Assembly: GCF_001274725.1 (NCBI RefSeq)
Contig: NZ_LGUF01000007.1
Span: 2,177,629-2,241,628, forward strand
From: Sporosarcina globispora
GTDB taxonomy: Bacteria; Bacillota; Bacilli; Bacillales; Cytobacillaceae
Direction: 5' to 3'
DNA: 64,000 bases
The position numbers and the translations under genes were made by a program. The notes below the pieces were generated by a model. The model was not told where the DNA came from, made no database searches, and was given only the letters and a program-made list of their open reading frames with translations. This document shows positions 35,318-43,327 of this stretch, in pieces; position 1 is the stretch's first letter, and every line of letters begins with the position of its first letter.

Positions 35318-36226
35318 TTAATCCCACTCGTAAGGAGTCTCCTGGTAAACATAGTAATTCAGCCAATTAGAAAACATTAAATGGGCGTGTGACCTCCATT
35401 TATTATGCGGTTTTCTGCCAGGGTCATTATTTGGGAAGTAATGTTTCGGCACTGGAACCTGCAGACCCCTGCCTCTATCTCTTGTGTATTCTTCTGCAAG
35501 TGTGCCTGCTTCATATTCCAGATGTCCAGTTACCATGATTTGTCTGCCGCCATTCGCACTCATGATGAAAGGGCCGGCCTCTTCAGATGATGACAGAAGC
35601 TTGACTTCCGGGTGTTTCAGCAATTGCTCTATGTAAACATCAGTATGGCGCGAATGCGGAGCAAAATAAATATCGTCGAATCCTCTCAGCAATTTTTCGC
35701 TTCTGTTATGGACTTCATGCAGGTAAACACCGGAGCATTTTTCTGGCAGTTCGTACTTTCCAATCCCAAAGTGATAAAATAATGCTGCCTGTGCTCCCCA
35801 GCAAATATGGAGGGTAGAGGTAACATTCGTTTTCGTCCAATCCATTATGCCGGTAAGTTCCTCCCAATAGTCCACCTCTACAAAATCCAGAAGCTCTACG
35901 GGAGCCCCTGTTATAATCATCCCGTCAAATTTACGGTTCCGGACTTGTTCAAACGTAGTATAAAATTGTTCGAGATGCATTGGACTGGTGTTTTTTGACT
36001 GATGTGTGGCAGTTTTTAAAAAAGAGATGTTTACCTGTAAAGGCGTATTTCCAAGAAGTCTTAAAAGGTGTGCTTCGGTTTTTTCTTTTTCGGGCATCAA
36101 ATTCAGGATGAGGATATTTAATGGGCGAATATCCTGTTGTTTGGCACGGTCCTCATCCATGATAAATATATTTTCTTCCTCTAAGATTTCCCTTGCAGGA
36201 AGCAGCTTAGGAATTTTTATTGGCAA
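35318..36226 (-). CDS. metA: Homoserine O-acetyltransferase (MetA type)
   Basis: A 302-residue enzyme of methionine synthesis, of the MetA (class I glutamine amidotransferase-like) family. The nucleophile is C142 in [10 protein letters not shown], with the catalytic His/Glu in the C-terminal part ([14 protein letters not shown]). Residue 111 is Glu in GAPVE; in this family Glu111 goes with acetyl-CoA and Gly111 with succinyl-CoA, so acetylation is expected. Its own sigma-A promoter lies upstream, diverging from fhs. No S-box leader is seen. Confidence 0.93.
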   Translation of the reverse strand: MPIKIPKLLPAREILEEENIFIMDEDRAKQQDIRPLNILILNLMPEKEKTEAHLLRLLGNTPLQVNISFLKTATHQSKNTSPMHLEQFYTTFEQVRNRKFDGMIITGAPVELLDFVEVDYWEELTGIMDWTKTNVTSTLHICWGAQAALFYHFGIGKYELPEKCSGVYLHEVHNRSEKLLRGFDDIYFAPHSRHTDVYIEQLLKHPEVKLLSSSEEAGPFIMSANGGRQIMVTGHLEYEAGTLAEEYTRDRGRGLQVPVPKHYFPNNDPGRKPHNKWRSHAHLMFSNWLNYYVYQETPYEWD

Positions 36227-36262
36227 GTGATCATCTCCCTGTGCAAAAATTCAATTAAACTT

Positions 36263-36291
36263 ATTATAATGACGATTCAAAATTGTATCAA
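36263..36291 (-). promoter_or_regulatory. Sigma-A promoter of metA
   Basis: On the minus strand TTGATA (36291-36286), a 17-bp spacer and TATAAT (36268-36263). Confidence 0.8.
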
Positions 36292-36329
36292 TGCTTCAGT
36301 GTGTGAAAATGCGAAAATATCAAAAGTAA

Positions 36330-36361
36330 TTGACAATAATTTGTTTCAGGGATGGTACAAT
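36330..36361 (+). promoter_or_regulatory. Probable promoter of fhs
   Basis: TTGACA (36330-36335) and TACAAT (36356-36361) with TGG before it as an extended -10. The 20-bp spacer is too long for normal use of the -35 box, so the extended -10 probably carries it. Confidence 0.45.
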
Positions 36362-36406
36362 ATAGCTGTAAGGAACCTATACATAATGGATTCTAGGGGG
36401 ATAAAA

Positions 36407-38095
36407 ATGAATGTGAAACCGATTGTGAAATCAGACATTGAAATTGCTCAGGCATCCGAAATGAAGCCCATTACGGAGATTGCTGAAAAAATTGGACTTA
36501 TAGAGGATGATCTGGAGCTTTTTGGAAAGTATAAAGCAAAATTATCCGCAGAAACATTAAAGAAATTAAGTACGAAAGAAAGCGGTAAAATAATCCTTGT
36601 CACTTCCATTAATCCGACACCTGCAGGAGAAGGGAAATCCACAGTAACAGTAGGTCTTGCCGATGCTTTTAACAGACTTGGCAAAAAGGCTATGGTTGCA
36701 ATGAGGGAGCCATCTCTGGGGCCAACAATGGGGATTAAGGGAGGAGCAACAGGCGGAGGATATTCGCAGGTTCTGCCGATGGAAGATATCAACCTGCATT
36801 TTACCGGTGATCTTCACGCAATCACTACAGCCAATAATGCGTTGGCAGCCCTGATTGATAATCACCTCCAGCAGGGGAATCTGTTAAATATCGATCAGAG
36901 AAGAATTGTGTGGAAGCGAGCTCTGGATTTAAACGACCGTGCATTAAGAAAAATCGTGATCGGCCTTGGAGGACCTGTACAAGGTGTTCCGAGGGAGGAT
37001 GGCTTCGATATCACCGTGGCTTCAGAAATTATGGCAGTTTTATGCCTTGCATCTGACCTTCAGAACTTGAAGGAAAGACTAGGGAAAATGGTTATTGCCT
37101 ACAATTATGATAAACAGCCGGTAACAGTGGCCGATCTTGGAGTGGAAGGTGCTCTTACTTTGCTTCTTAAAGAAGCAGTCAAACCGAATCTGGTGCAGAC
37201 AATTGAACATACACCAGCATTAGTTCATGGCGGTCCGTTTGCCAATATTGCTCATGGCTGCAACAGTGTGATTGCAACTGCCGCTGCATCCAAGCTGGCT
37301 GACTATGTAGTGACAGAAGCTGGTTTTGGCGCGGACCTTGGTGCTGAAAAGTTTTTGAATATTAAAGCCAGAACGGAAGGCATCGATCCTGAAGCAGTGG
37401 TAATTGTTGCTACTATTCGTGCTTTGAAAATGCATGGCGGATTATCAAAACCTGAATTGGGCAAGGAAGATACAGAGGCACTCACTAGAGGCTTCGCTAA
37501 TTTAAAAAAGCATATTGAAACAATTGAATGCTTTGGTCTTCCGTATGTAGTGGCCATTAACCGGTTTATTTCCGATAGCGAGAATGAAATTGCGACCCTT
37601 ACAGATCTTTGCAGCGGGGCCGGCATACCTGTGGCACTGACAGAGGTTTGGGAAAAAGGAGGGCAGGGCGGACTTGAGCTGGCCCAAAAGCTGCTGGGAA
37701 TTTTGGATGAAAAAGCAGCCAAGTTCAGCCATCTATATGACTTATCTTTGCCTCTTGAAGAAAAAATTCTAACGGTAGCCCAGACGGTTTATGGCGCAAC
37801 TAAAGTTGAGTACTCAACAAAAGCCAAAAAGCAGATAAAAGACTTTGAAAGCTTTGGCTGGGGTGTCTTGCCGGTTTGTATGGCTAAAACACAATATTCA
37901 TTATCCGATGATCCTTCAAAGCTGGGAAGGCCATCAGATTTTACCATTACAATACGTGAACTGAAGCCATCCATTGGTGCCGGATTCATTGTAGCACTCA
38001 CCGGCGATGTAATGACTATGCCTGGATTGCCTAAAACCCCTGCAGCCATGAACATGGATGTAGATGAAGAAGGAAATGCAGTTGGACTATTTTAG
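36407..38095 (+). CDS. fhs: Formate-tetrahydrofolate ligase
   Basis: A 562-residue enzyme that makes 10-formyl-THF from formate, THF and ATP. The ATP loop is TPAGEGKST (residues 71-79), with [18 protein letters not shown] (near 103-120) and the [10 protein letters not shown] block (near 276) as further family signatures. Its length is normal. The start was set at ATG 36407 after GGGGG; the longer frame (from 36227) runs through the promoter. The 176-residue gene follows at 11 bp and is probably in the same operon. Confidence 0.96.
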   Translation: MNVKPIVKSDIEIAQASEMKPITEIAEKIGLIEDDLELFGKYKAKLSAETLKKLSTKESGKIILVTSINPTPAGEGKSTVTVGLADAFNRLGKKAMVAMREPSLGPTMGIKGGATGGGYSQVLPMEDINLHFTGDLHAITTANNALAALIDNHLQQGNLLNIDQRRIVWKRALDLNDRALRKIVIGLGGPVQGVPREDGFDITVASEIMAVLCLASDLQNLKERLGKMVIAYNYDKQPVTVADLGVEGALTLLLKEAVKPNLVQTIEHTPALVHGGPFANIAHGCNSVIATAAASKLADYVVTEAGFGADLGAEKFLNIKARTEGIDPEAVVIVATIRALKMHGGLSKPELGKEDTEALTRGFANLKKHIETIECFGLPYVVAINRFISDSENEIATLTDLCSGAGIPVALTEVWEKGGQGGLELAQKLLGILDEKAAKFSHLYDLSLPLEEKILTVAQTVYGATKVEYSTKAKKQIKDFESFGWGVLPVCMAKTQYSLSDDPSKLGRPSDFTITIRELKPSIGAGFIVALTGDVMTMPGLPKTPAAMNMDVDEEGNAVGLF

Positions 38096-38106
38096 GGGTG
38101 GTGCCC

Positions 38107-38637
38107 ATGTTTGATCCAACGGCCTTTGAAAATATGAAGGTTGTAATGGAAGGTGGATTCTATGACCGGGATCTGGACGGGGAAATAAGGATTGTTGACC
38201 GAAATGATATCATAAACTCGGCTAAAATGAGCCGCAGGTATGACATCACTTTCACAGATAATGCAGAAGGTTTGGCGGAGATTTTCTGTACCTTTACAAT
38301 GGAAGCGGGACTTGATAATCTTGCAGCTGAGCTTTTGCCTAAGGTACAATCTGAAAAGCTGGCTGGCTGCCGGATCTCTGTGAATTTTACAATTAAACAT
38401 CAAAAAGATCCCCAAGTATTTCAGGAAATCCGTGAAGTTCTGCGGCAAATTTGGGGCAGCGGACGGAAGATCGAACAAACCGTGAAATACAACGTGGAAA
38501 ATATGAAGGCTCCGGCCGAAACAGAAACCGTCATTTCTTTTAAACGGCTTGTTCATGAAGAGCAAATAGATGATCTCAATGAGATGATCACTTATATGGC
38601 TGCTTCCATTAAAGCTTTAAGAAAAATTCAAATTTAA
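38107..38637 (+). CDS. Conserved hypothetical protein downstream of fhs
   Basis: A 176-residue soluble protein starting MFDPTAFENMKVVMEGGFYD. It is a mix of strands and helices (DLDGEIRIVDRNDIINSAKM, SVNFTIKHQKDP, EIREVLRQIWG) and has no membrane segment or known motif. AGGGGTGG precedes ATG 38107. It is 11 bp after fhs and ends with a strong terminator, so it probably shares the fhs transcript. I do not recognise the family. Confidence 0.65.
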   Translation: MFDPTAFENMKVVMEGGFYDRDLDGEIRIVDRNDIINSAKMSRRYDITFTDNAEGLAEIFCTFTMEAGLDNLAAELLPKVQSEKLAGCRISVNFTIKHQKDPQVFQEIREVLRQIWGSGRKIEQTVKYNVENMKAPAETETVISFKRLVHEEQIDDLNEMITYMAASIKALRKIQI

Positions 38638-38645
38638 CACGAATG

Positions 38646-38676
38646 CGCCTTGCTCGAGATAAGCAAGGCGTTTTTT
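38646..38676 (+). terminator. Terminator after the fhs operon
   Basis: CGCCTTGCT / AGCAAGGCG with T6. Confidence 0.88.
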
Positions 38677-38789
38677 GTATAGGGTTTATACGGAAAATTT
38701 AAAATTATATTTACAATCCATAGCTCTGATAATACGATTAAGAAGGGATGGAAAAACATTCCGAATAATACCAAAAGGAGGAGAGGCAA

Positions 38790-38849
38790 ATGATTAAGGA
38801 AATCATTGCGCGAAAAGAAATTGAGAAGGGTAGACAAGTCGTAACCTAG
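38790..38849 (+). CDS. Possible 19-residue leader peptide
   Basis: A tiny frame, MIKEIIARKEIEKGRQVVT, with a very good ribosome site (AAAGGAGGAGAGG) before ATG 38790. It stops 16 bp before the GNAT gene. It may be a translated leader that couples to the GNAT gene or the rest of a longer gene. Nothing else supports it. Confidence 0.35.
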   Translation: MIKEIIARKEIEKGRQVVT

Positions 38850-38865
38850 TCAGGAGGACAAAGGA

Positions 38866-39300
38866 ATGATTCAAAGTACAGATAAAATAATCATTGCAGA
38901 GTATCATGAGGGATTTGCTGCTGGAATCGCAAAAATGTGGAACTTGAGCAGAGACAGCTGGGGCGGAGATACCAGTGTAATGACTGAAGAACAAGTGAAA
39001 ACGAAGGAAGGGAATAATGGCAATATTACTTTATTCTTAGCCTTGGACGGAGAAGAGGTAGTAGGCTATTGCGGGTTATCGGAATATAAGGAGGATACGG
39101 GTTCACTATATATCCCTCTTCTAAATGTAAGGCCAGATTACCATGGACGGAAAATAGGAAAAATGCTTGTGCTGAAAGCACTGCAAAAAACAATCGAATT
39201 GGGCTGGCCGCGCCTTGACTTGTATACATGGCCAGGAAATGTGAAAGCTGTCCCTCTTTACAAAAAATGCGGTTTCTTCTGGGAAGACAGAGATGAATAG
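38866..39300 (+). CDS. GNAT-family N-acetyltransferase
   Basis: A 144-residue protein of the Gcn5-related family. The acetyl-CoA site is LLNVRPDYHGRKIGKMLVLKA (near residue 86-106; the R/Q-x-x-G-x-G/A motif is RKIGKM), preceded by VGYCGLSEYKEDTGSLYI. The end (YTWPGNVKAVPLYKKCGFFW) has the usual 'A..LY.k.GF' motif. The acceptor is unknown. It is the last chromosomal gene before the prophage. GGAGG precedes ATG 38866. Confidence 0.88.
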   Translation: MIQSTDKIIIAEYHEGFAAGIAKMWNLSRDSWGGDTSVMTEEQVKTKEGNNGNITLFLALDGEEVVGYCGLSEYKEDTGSLYIPLLNVRPDYHGRKIGKMLVLKALQKTIELGWPRLDLYTWPGNVKAVPLYKKCGFFWEDRDE

Positions 39301-39364
39301 TTACACACAAAATAGCTAGTCCTAACAAACCTTGTTATAATAGGGTTTGAGAGGTGTCACAGTA

Positions 39365-39673
39365 ATGAATCCATACAAATCAAAGATTATTTGCTCCAAA
39401 TGTAAAAAACGATATAAGAAAATTATAGAATCAGGCAAGGTGAAATTTATTTGTGGGGGATACAGTAACAACAACGGCTGCTCAGAAAGAACTGTAATAA
39501 GTGAAGATTTTATTAGAGGCTTGATTAATAGAAGATTTCAAAAAGAATTATCTGATGAGGAAATTAGAGATGTGTTGGAGTATATTTTAGTAGAAGATAA
39601 GTTGCTTATGGAAATACATTTTAATGATAGAAGTGAGCCAATACTTCTTAAAGGAAATTTTATACAATTTTAA
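39365..39673 (+). CDS. Stand-alone serine-recombinase zinc-ribbon domain protein
   Basis: A 102-residue protein beginning MNPYKSKIICSKCKKRYKKI. NPYKSKIICSKCKKRY, then FICGGYSNNNGC, is the zinc beta ribbon of large serine recombinases (CxxC...C...C), and the rest is a helical tail like the coiled-coil region of such enzymes. The catalytic resolvase domain is absent, so it cannot recombine DNA alone. It may be a remnant of an integrase or a small accessory factor. GAGAGGTG precedes ATG 39365, and a TATAAT (39336-39341) suggests its own promoter. It sits at the edge of the prophage and on the opposite strand to the late genes. Confidence 0.65.
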   Translation: MNPYKSKIICSKCKKRYKKIIESGKVKFICGGYSNNNGCSERTVISEDFIRGLINRRFQKELSDEEIRDVLEYILVEDKLLMEIHFNDRSEPILLKGNFIQF

Positions 39674-39674
39674 A

Positions 39675-39765
39675 TTTAGGACGGTTGAGGTATTTTTAAT
39701 GAAATGATAGGAGGGAGGATTAAGTATTGATATGGTAGGATTTTTGAAATTTAGTTAGGACGGTT
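39675..39765 (+). repeat. Direct repeat TTAGGACGGTT near the prophage edge
   Basis: TTAGGACGGTT occurs at 39676-39686 and again at 39755-39765, each just after an AAATTTA-like stretch. GTCCTAAC, the reverse complement of part of it, is at 39318. Possible recombinase or repressor sites; not proven. Confidence 0.4.
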
Positions 39766-39773
39766 AAAAATAA

Positions 39774-39847
39774 AAAAAGTATGTGAAATTTTCAATTTTC
39801 AAAGCCTTATGGATCAAGGTTTCTAAGTTTCATTTCACATACTTTTT
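39774..39847. terminator. Large hairpin with 15-bp perfect stem
   Basis: AAAAAGTATGTGAAA (39774-39788) pairs with TTTCACATACTTTTT (39833-39847). The 44-nt loop can form an inner CCTT/AAGG stem. With A and T runs on both ends it could stop transcription from either side. The remaining 39848-39948 shows nothing else. Confidence 0.65.
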
Positions 39848-39948
39848 ACGATAAAATTCACCTTTTATTGTAGATTTTTGTATATTTATTGCTCTTATAG
39901 GGTAGAAATAACATACAGCTAGAATTATCATCACTTCCAGTTTGAAAA

Positions 39949-39972
39949 GGAGAGGATTAATCCTCTCCAATC
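39949..39972 (-). terminator. Terminator of the phage lysis operon
   Basis: The perfect palindrome GGAGAGGATTAATCCTCTCC is followed on the minus strand by TTTTC. It lies 9 bp after the end of the LLH holin gene. Confidence 0.7.
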
Positions 39973-39980
39973 AACTTTAA

Positions 39981-40307
39981 TTATTTATTTTTCAGTTTTC
40001 CTACGCCATTTTCTATTCCAGCAATTACTTCATCCCTGCTAACTTTGATTCCTTTTTGCTTTAGAATGGCAATAGCCTTATCTACTGCGAAATCCCGTTT
40101 AGCTATACCCTTAGCACCTTTTAATTCTTGCTCTGTATATTCTGCTGCTAAATCAGTGATCATATCAATAATCCCCAGTTCATCTTTCTTCCTGAGTGTG
40201 TTGAAATAAGATTTTACTTTATTTACTGCAACAGATAGCAATGTTCCAAGAATGATAACGACTAATTCAATTCCATATTGAGTTAAAGCATCTAATATTA
40301 CTTCCAT
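39981..40307 (-). CDS. Phage holin, LLH family
   Basis: A 108-residue protein with one N-terminal membrane helix (YGIELVVIILGTLLSVAVNKV) and a charged helical rest ending in EVIAGIENGVGKLKNK. This matches the LLH family of phage holins (PF09682), which often have 'DxAIxxLKxKGIxVxxDEVxAxIEAAV'. It would permeabilise the cell membrane at the end of the lytic cycle. It is the last gene of the lysis set, after the amidase. Confidence 0.85.
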   Translation of the reverse strand: MEVILDALTQYGIELVVIILGTLLSVAVNKVKSYFNTLRKKDELGIIDMITDLAAEYTEQELKGAKGIAKRDFAVDKAIAILKQKGIKVSRDEVIAGIENGVGKLKNK

Positions 40308-40328
40308 ACTCTTTCACTCCTTATTTGA

Positions 40329-41198
40329 TTATTTGTTTTTAAGCTCTTCAACTTGTTTCTTTAGTTCATCAATTTGTTTTTGGTAGTCATCTTCAACTTT
40401 ATTTATGTCTGTATACACCACACGAATAACTTCACTTACAATATCCCATACATAAGCGTTATTCACAGACTTTGTAGGATTTTGTCCGTCAGTAATTTTC
40501 AAGTTTACAAGTTTTTTAACTTTGTCACTCATAACATATTCCTCCTTTGGTTTCTGTTCAGGATTAGGTTTAGATTCTTGTTTGCTTTCTTGCTTATCTT
40601 CAATTTCAAACTTAATTCCATACCAACGGCACACAGACTTTGCGTTAACTAGAGCGCAGCGTTTTCTATAATCACTAGACTTAAGTAATTTTAGAGCATC
40701 AGGATTTGTCATGAATTCCCATTCAACAAGAACAAAATTAGCATGAGTTTCCCGACACATATGTAAATCAGTCCATGTCTTTGGAACGGATGGAAATAAT
40801 CCTGAACCCCATATAGGATATTTCTCACGATCAGGAAATTCTTTTTTATATTCATCTAAGATGATTTCTGCTAACTTCTTAGCTTCCTTGCTAGTGTGCC
40901 AATAAAATACACCGAAACCTCGCACAGAAGACTTTCCATTTGCATTAGCATGATTTGAAATACCAATAGCATCTCTGTGTTTTGCATATTGCGCATTGTA
41001 TAAATTTGTTCTTTTTGCTAATGGAACGTCTAAACCATCGAAAGGCTGCGCTTCATAAGTGGGAACTTTTCCTTGAAGAAGTATTTTTGTTTCTTTACCA
41101 ACTGCACTATTGAACTCAAATTCAGCCATAGTAGGAACGCCTTTACTTGGAGGGTATGTATTCCTTCCATGTCCAACATCATTTTTTAATAACGGCAT
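40329..41198 (-). CDS. Phage N-acetylmuramoyl-L-alanine amidase (Amidase_3)
   Basis: A 289-residue endolysin. Zinc ligands and the catalytic acid are visible: His in NDVGHGRNTYPPS (residue about 9), Glu in AEFEFNSAV, His in GISNHANANG and Glu in VLVEWEFMTNPDAL, as in Amidase_3 enzymes. The part from residue 215 has a linker (KQESKQESKPNPEQK) and a C-terminal module with a coiled coil at the end (VEDDYQKQIDELKKQVEELK), probably for wall binding. It cuts the amide bond between muramic acid and the stem peptide. Confidence 0.9.
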   Translation of the reverse strand: MPLLKNDVGHGRNTYPPSKGVPTMAEFEFNSAVGKETKILLQGKVPTYEAQPFDGLDVPLAKRTNLYNAQYAKHRDAIGISNHANANGKSSVRGFGVFYWHTSKEAKKLAEIILDEYKKEFPDREKYPIWGSGLFPSVPKTWTDLHMCRETHANFVLVEWEFMTNPDALKLLKSSDYRKRCALVNAKSVCRWYGIKFEIEDKQESKQESKPNPEQKPKEEYVMSDKVKKLVNLKITDGQNPTKSVNNAYVWDIVSEVIRVVYTDINKVEDDYQKQIDELKKQVEELKNK

Positions 41199-41221
41199 TG
41201 TAATTCACCTCTTATAATTAT

Positions 41222-41518
41222 TTATTTATCGAATTTCTCAATTTTTTCCCATACATCATTAAATCCGTCATCCATACGTTTTTCTAATGAATGTAGACTT
41301 CCCTCAATTTTTTCAAGTGTTCTAGAGGTTCTTTCTTGAGTTTCGTTTGACTTTTCTAAATGAACCATTAATTTATTTTCACGTTCTTTTGAGTCTGCCT
41401 TATGTTCGTCATAATTTTTATTGATCCATTTGTAAAATACGTACAATACAATGATGAACAGTAAAGCAAATGTATACTCTGATGAAACAATACTCTCAGC
41501 AATTTTGAATTCTGGCAT
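41222..41518 (-). CDS. bhlA: BhlA/UviB-type holin-like protein
   Basis: A 98-residue protein. An N-terminal helix (YTFALLFIIVLYVFYKW) crosses the membrane; the rest is a charged coiled coil (ERENKLMVHLEKSNETQERT...). This is the pattern of the BhlA/UviB family, encoded next to the amidase in SPbeta. It is thought to help the release of the endolysin. The ATG at 41518 has TAGGAGCG at good distance. Confidence 0.85.
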   Translation of the reverse strand: MPEFKIAESIVSSEYTFALLFIIVLYVFYKWINKNYDEHKADSKERENKLMVHLEKSNETQERTSRTLEKIEGSLHSLEKRMDDGFNDVWEKIEKFDK

Positions 41519-41556
41519 CTTAAATCAACGCTCCTAAAATTTATTTAATTATTTAC

Positions 41557-41579
41557 ATTTCACCACCCCCATGTTATAA
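41557..41579 (+). promoter_or_regulatory. Plus-strand promoter facing into the lysis region
   Basis: TTTACA, a 17-bp spacer and a perfect TATAAT (41574-41579). It points against the lysis genes and has no protein gene after it, but a terminator follows 30-60 bp later. Confidence 0.6.
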
Positions 41580-41586
41580 TCAGAGT

Positions 41587-41650
41587 GTGGTACATACTGC
41601 CATGACAAAAAGGACTGCTTCCTCAACCGTTGCAGTCCTTTTCCTTTTGT
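41587..41650 (+). ncRNA. Predicted short plus-strand RNA in the lysis module
   Basis: A transcript from the promoter at 41557 would run about 60 nt to the hairpin AAAAGGACTGC / GCAGTCCTTTT (41608-41642) and its T-rich tail. It is antisense to a possible 24-codon minus-strand frame. The layout is that of an antitoxin RNA of a type I toxin-antitoxin system, but no toxin is proven. Confidence 0.4.
41607..41643. terminator. Bidirectional terminator
   Basis: An 11-bp stem (AAAAGGACTGC / GCAGTCCTTTT) with T-rich flanks on both strands, between the fibre gene and bhlA. Confidence 0.8.
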
Positions 41651-41787
41651 TCAATTGTCAGAACTTTTATTTCCTTCTATTTACTCTTTCATTCTCTTGT
41701 TTTTGTTTGACTGTTTCGTATAAAAGACATCTTTTATAGAGATTTAACTATTACATATTTTCATCCAATACTACATTTAGACATTAA

Positions 41788-41817
41788 AAATACACCTGCA
41801 TGTTAATGGTGTTTTTA
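41788..41817 (-). terminator. Terminator of the fibre gene
   Basis: AAAACACC / GGTGT with an AT loop and T5 on the minus strand, overlapping the stop of the 450-residue protein gene. Confidence 0.65.
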
Positions 41818-43167
41818 ATCAAATATTTTTATATTCCTAAAAGTGACATCCGTTAAAGTTAAAGGTACATCAGAAACATAAGCATGATATAACTTATTGT
41901 AAGGTGTACTTCCTTCTGCTTGCCTTATAAAAGTTTTGGATCTAGCAAGATTAGTAGTAAGAATTGTCAAAAGGGTTGTTAATGTTTGTCCTGTCACTGG
42001 GTTTCTTTGTACCACTTCCTGCGCTCTTGGAATATCGTAATCAATCGTATTAGGCGTTGTCGGAACAGACCAACGCTTTGGGAAAACCAATTCATTAAAA
42101 GCTCTATTCGTACAAGTCATATTTATGTAAAGGGTAGATATGTTCATGCTGCCGAAAAGTCGAGCAGTGAATGAATAAGTACCGTCATATGTTAAATCTG
42201 TAATTGTTTCAGAAGTTAGTTTATTACGAAGATTAGTTTCTTGAATAAGAATGATCTTCTTAGCAGATTTAAACTCACCGATATTCAAATTGGTTTCAAC
42301 ATTATCACATGCCCATTTAAGACTTATGCGTGTTTCCCCACCGTGATAAGAACCAGTTAATTTATAATCATCCTCATCCCTCATGGCGTAATCATTTGCA
42401 CCTGGATTTTCAATGTAATGGGTTGTAGTTTGTCGAAAACGGAAATAATCATATTCTCTGCCTTCTACCTTGTTTTTTAGTTCCGTGGTATTTACACCGA
42501 TAACATTGAACTTCTTAGCATTTGCAGAGGAAACAACTTTTATGGTATGAATACCTTCAGATGCAAAAGTTATCTTATGATCAAACAATTCGTTACCACT
42601 TGCTATATATAAATTTAGTGTAGCAACTTGAACATTATCTACAAATATATTTGCAGCACTATCAGATTGGGAAGATTTAATAAAAGAAATAACGCTTGTA
42701 AGATCACTTTTTTCAACTGTTACTTCAAACTCTATAAAATCTCCTGCTAAAGTAGATCCACTATCATTAACCCAAAACTTATTGGTCATTCCGTTAAATA
42801 TGGCTGTGCTTTCTCTAATATTAGCACTCGCACTTTTGTAAGCTCGTTTACTCAGATAAACTTTGTCACATTCCCAAACAGTAGTTAGACGCATTAATTC
42901 TCCGGGCTTTCCAGCATCTCCACTTCCCGATACGGCCTGATCATCTCGAAAACGCAGTGTTACATATCCTGCGCCCGTTTGCTTAGGAGAAAGTATATTG
43001 TATTCAGTTGCTGATATTCGTGTAATTATTTTTTCGTTAATTCTACCACCGAATTGAGGGAGAATTGATGGTATATCAGCCAACTGCGCATTAATTTGTG
43101 GTATCTGATTTAACTCATTTTGTACGCTTGAATCTAACATTTGCTTTTGTATTTTTGTTAAAGCCAT
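41815..43167 (-). CDS. Phage tail fibre / receptor-binding protein (putative)
   Basis: A 450-residue protein without membrane segments. A short helical start (KIQKQMLDSSVQNELNQIPQ) is followed by beta-rich sequence: a jelly-roll-like region with SGNELFDHKITFASEGIHTI in the middle resembles an SGNH-lyase-associated carbohydrate-binding or tailspike domain, but no catalytic motif is clear. The place at the end of the tail genes, after the baseplate protein and before lysis genes, suggests a receptor-binding role. AAAGGAAGTG precedes ATG 43167. Confidence 0.55.
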   Translation of the reverse strand: MALTKIQKQMLDSSVQNELNQIPQINAQLADIPSILPQFGGRINEKIITRISATEYNILSPKQTGAGYVTLRFRDDQAVSGSGDAGKPGELMRLTTVWECDKVYLSKRAYKSASANIRESTAIFNGMTNKFWVNDSGSTLAGDFIEFEVTVEKSDLTSVISFIKSSQSDSAANIFVDNVQVATLNLYIASGNELFDHKITFASEGIHTIKVVSSANAKKFNVIGVNTTELKNKVEGREYDYFRFRQTTTHYIENPGANDYAMRDEDDYKLTGSYHGGETRISLKWACDNVETNLNIGEFKSAKKIILIQETNLRNKLTSETITDLTYDGTYSFTARLFGSMNISTLYINMTCTNRAFNELVFPKRWSVPTTPNTIDYDIPRAQEVVQRNPVTGQTLTTLLTILTTNLARSKTFIRQAEGSTPYNKLYHAYVSDVPLTLTDVTFRNIKIFD

Positions 43168-43327
43168 TAAATCACTTCCTTTACGTGATTCCTCTATATA
43201 TTAAAAAGGTTTGTAAAAAATGAATTATTTAAACCACTTAATATCAAGGTTTATTAATCAGAATTCACAAACTTAAATAGAAGATAGAGGAAAGCTGATC
43301 CCTCTTTGTTGAGCAGTTTCTTCCTAC

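Noticed and set aside
35318..36300. S-box (SAM) riboswitch for metA
   Set aside because: The metA leader is about 30 nt, too short, and no S-box core is visible.
36227..36406. 60-codon N-terminal extension of fhs
   Set aside because: It covers the promoters of metA and fhs; the family starts at the later ATG with a good ribosome site.
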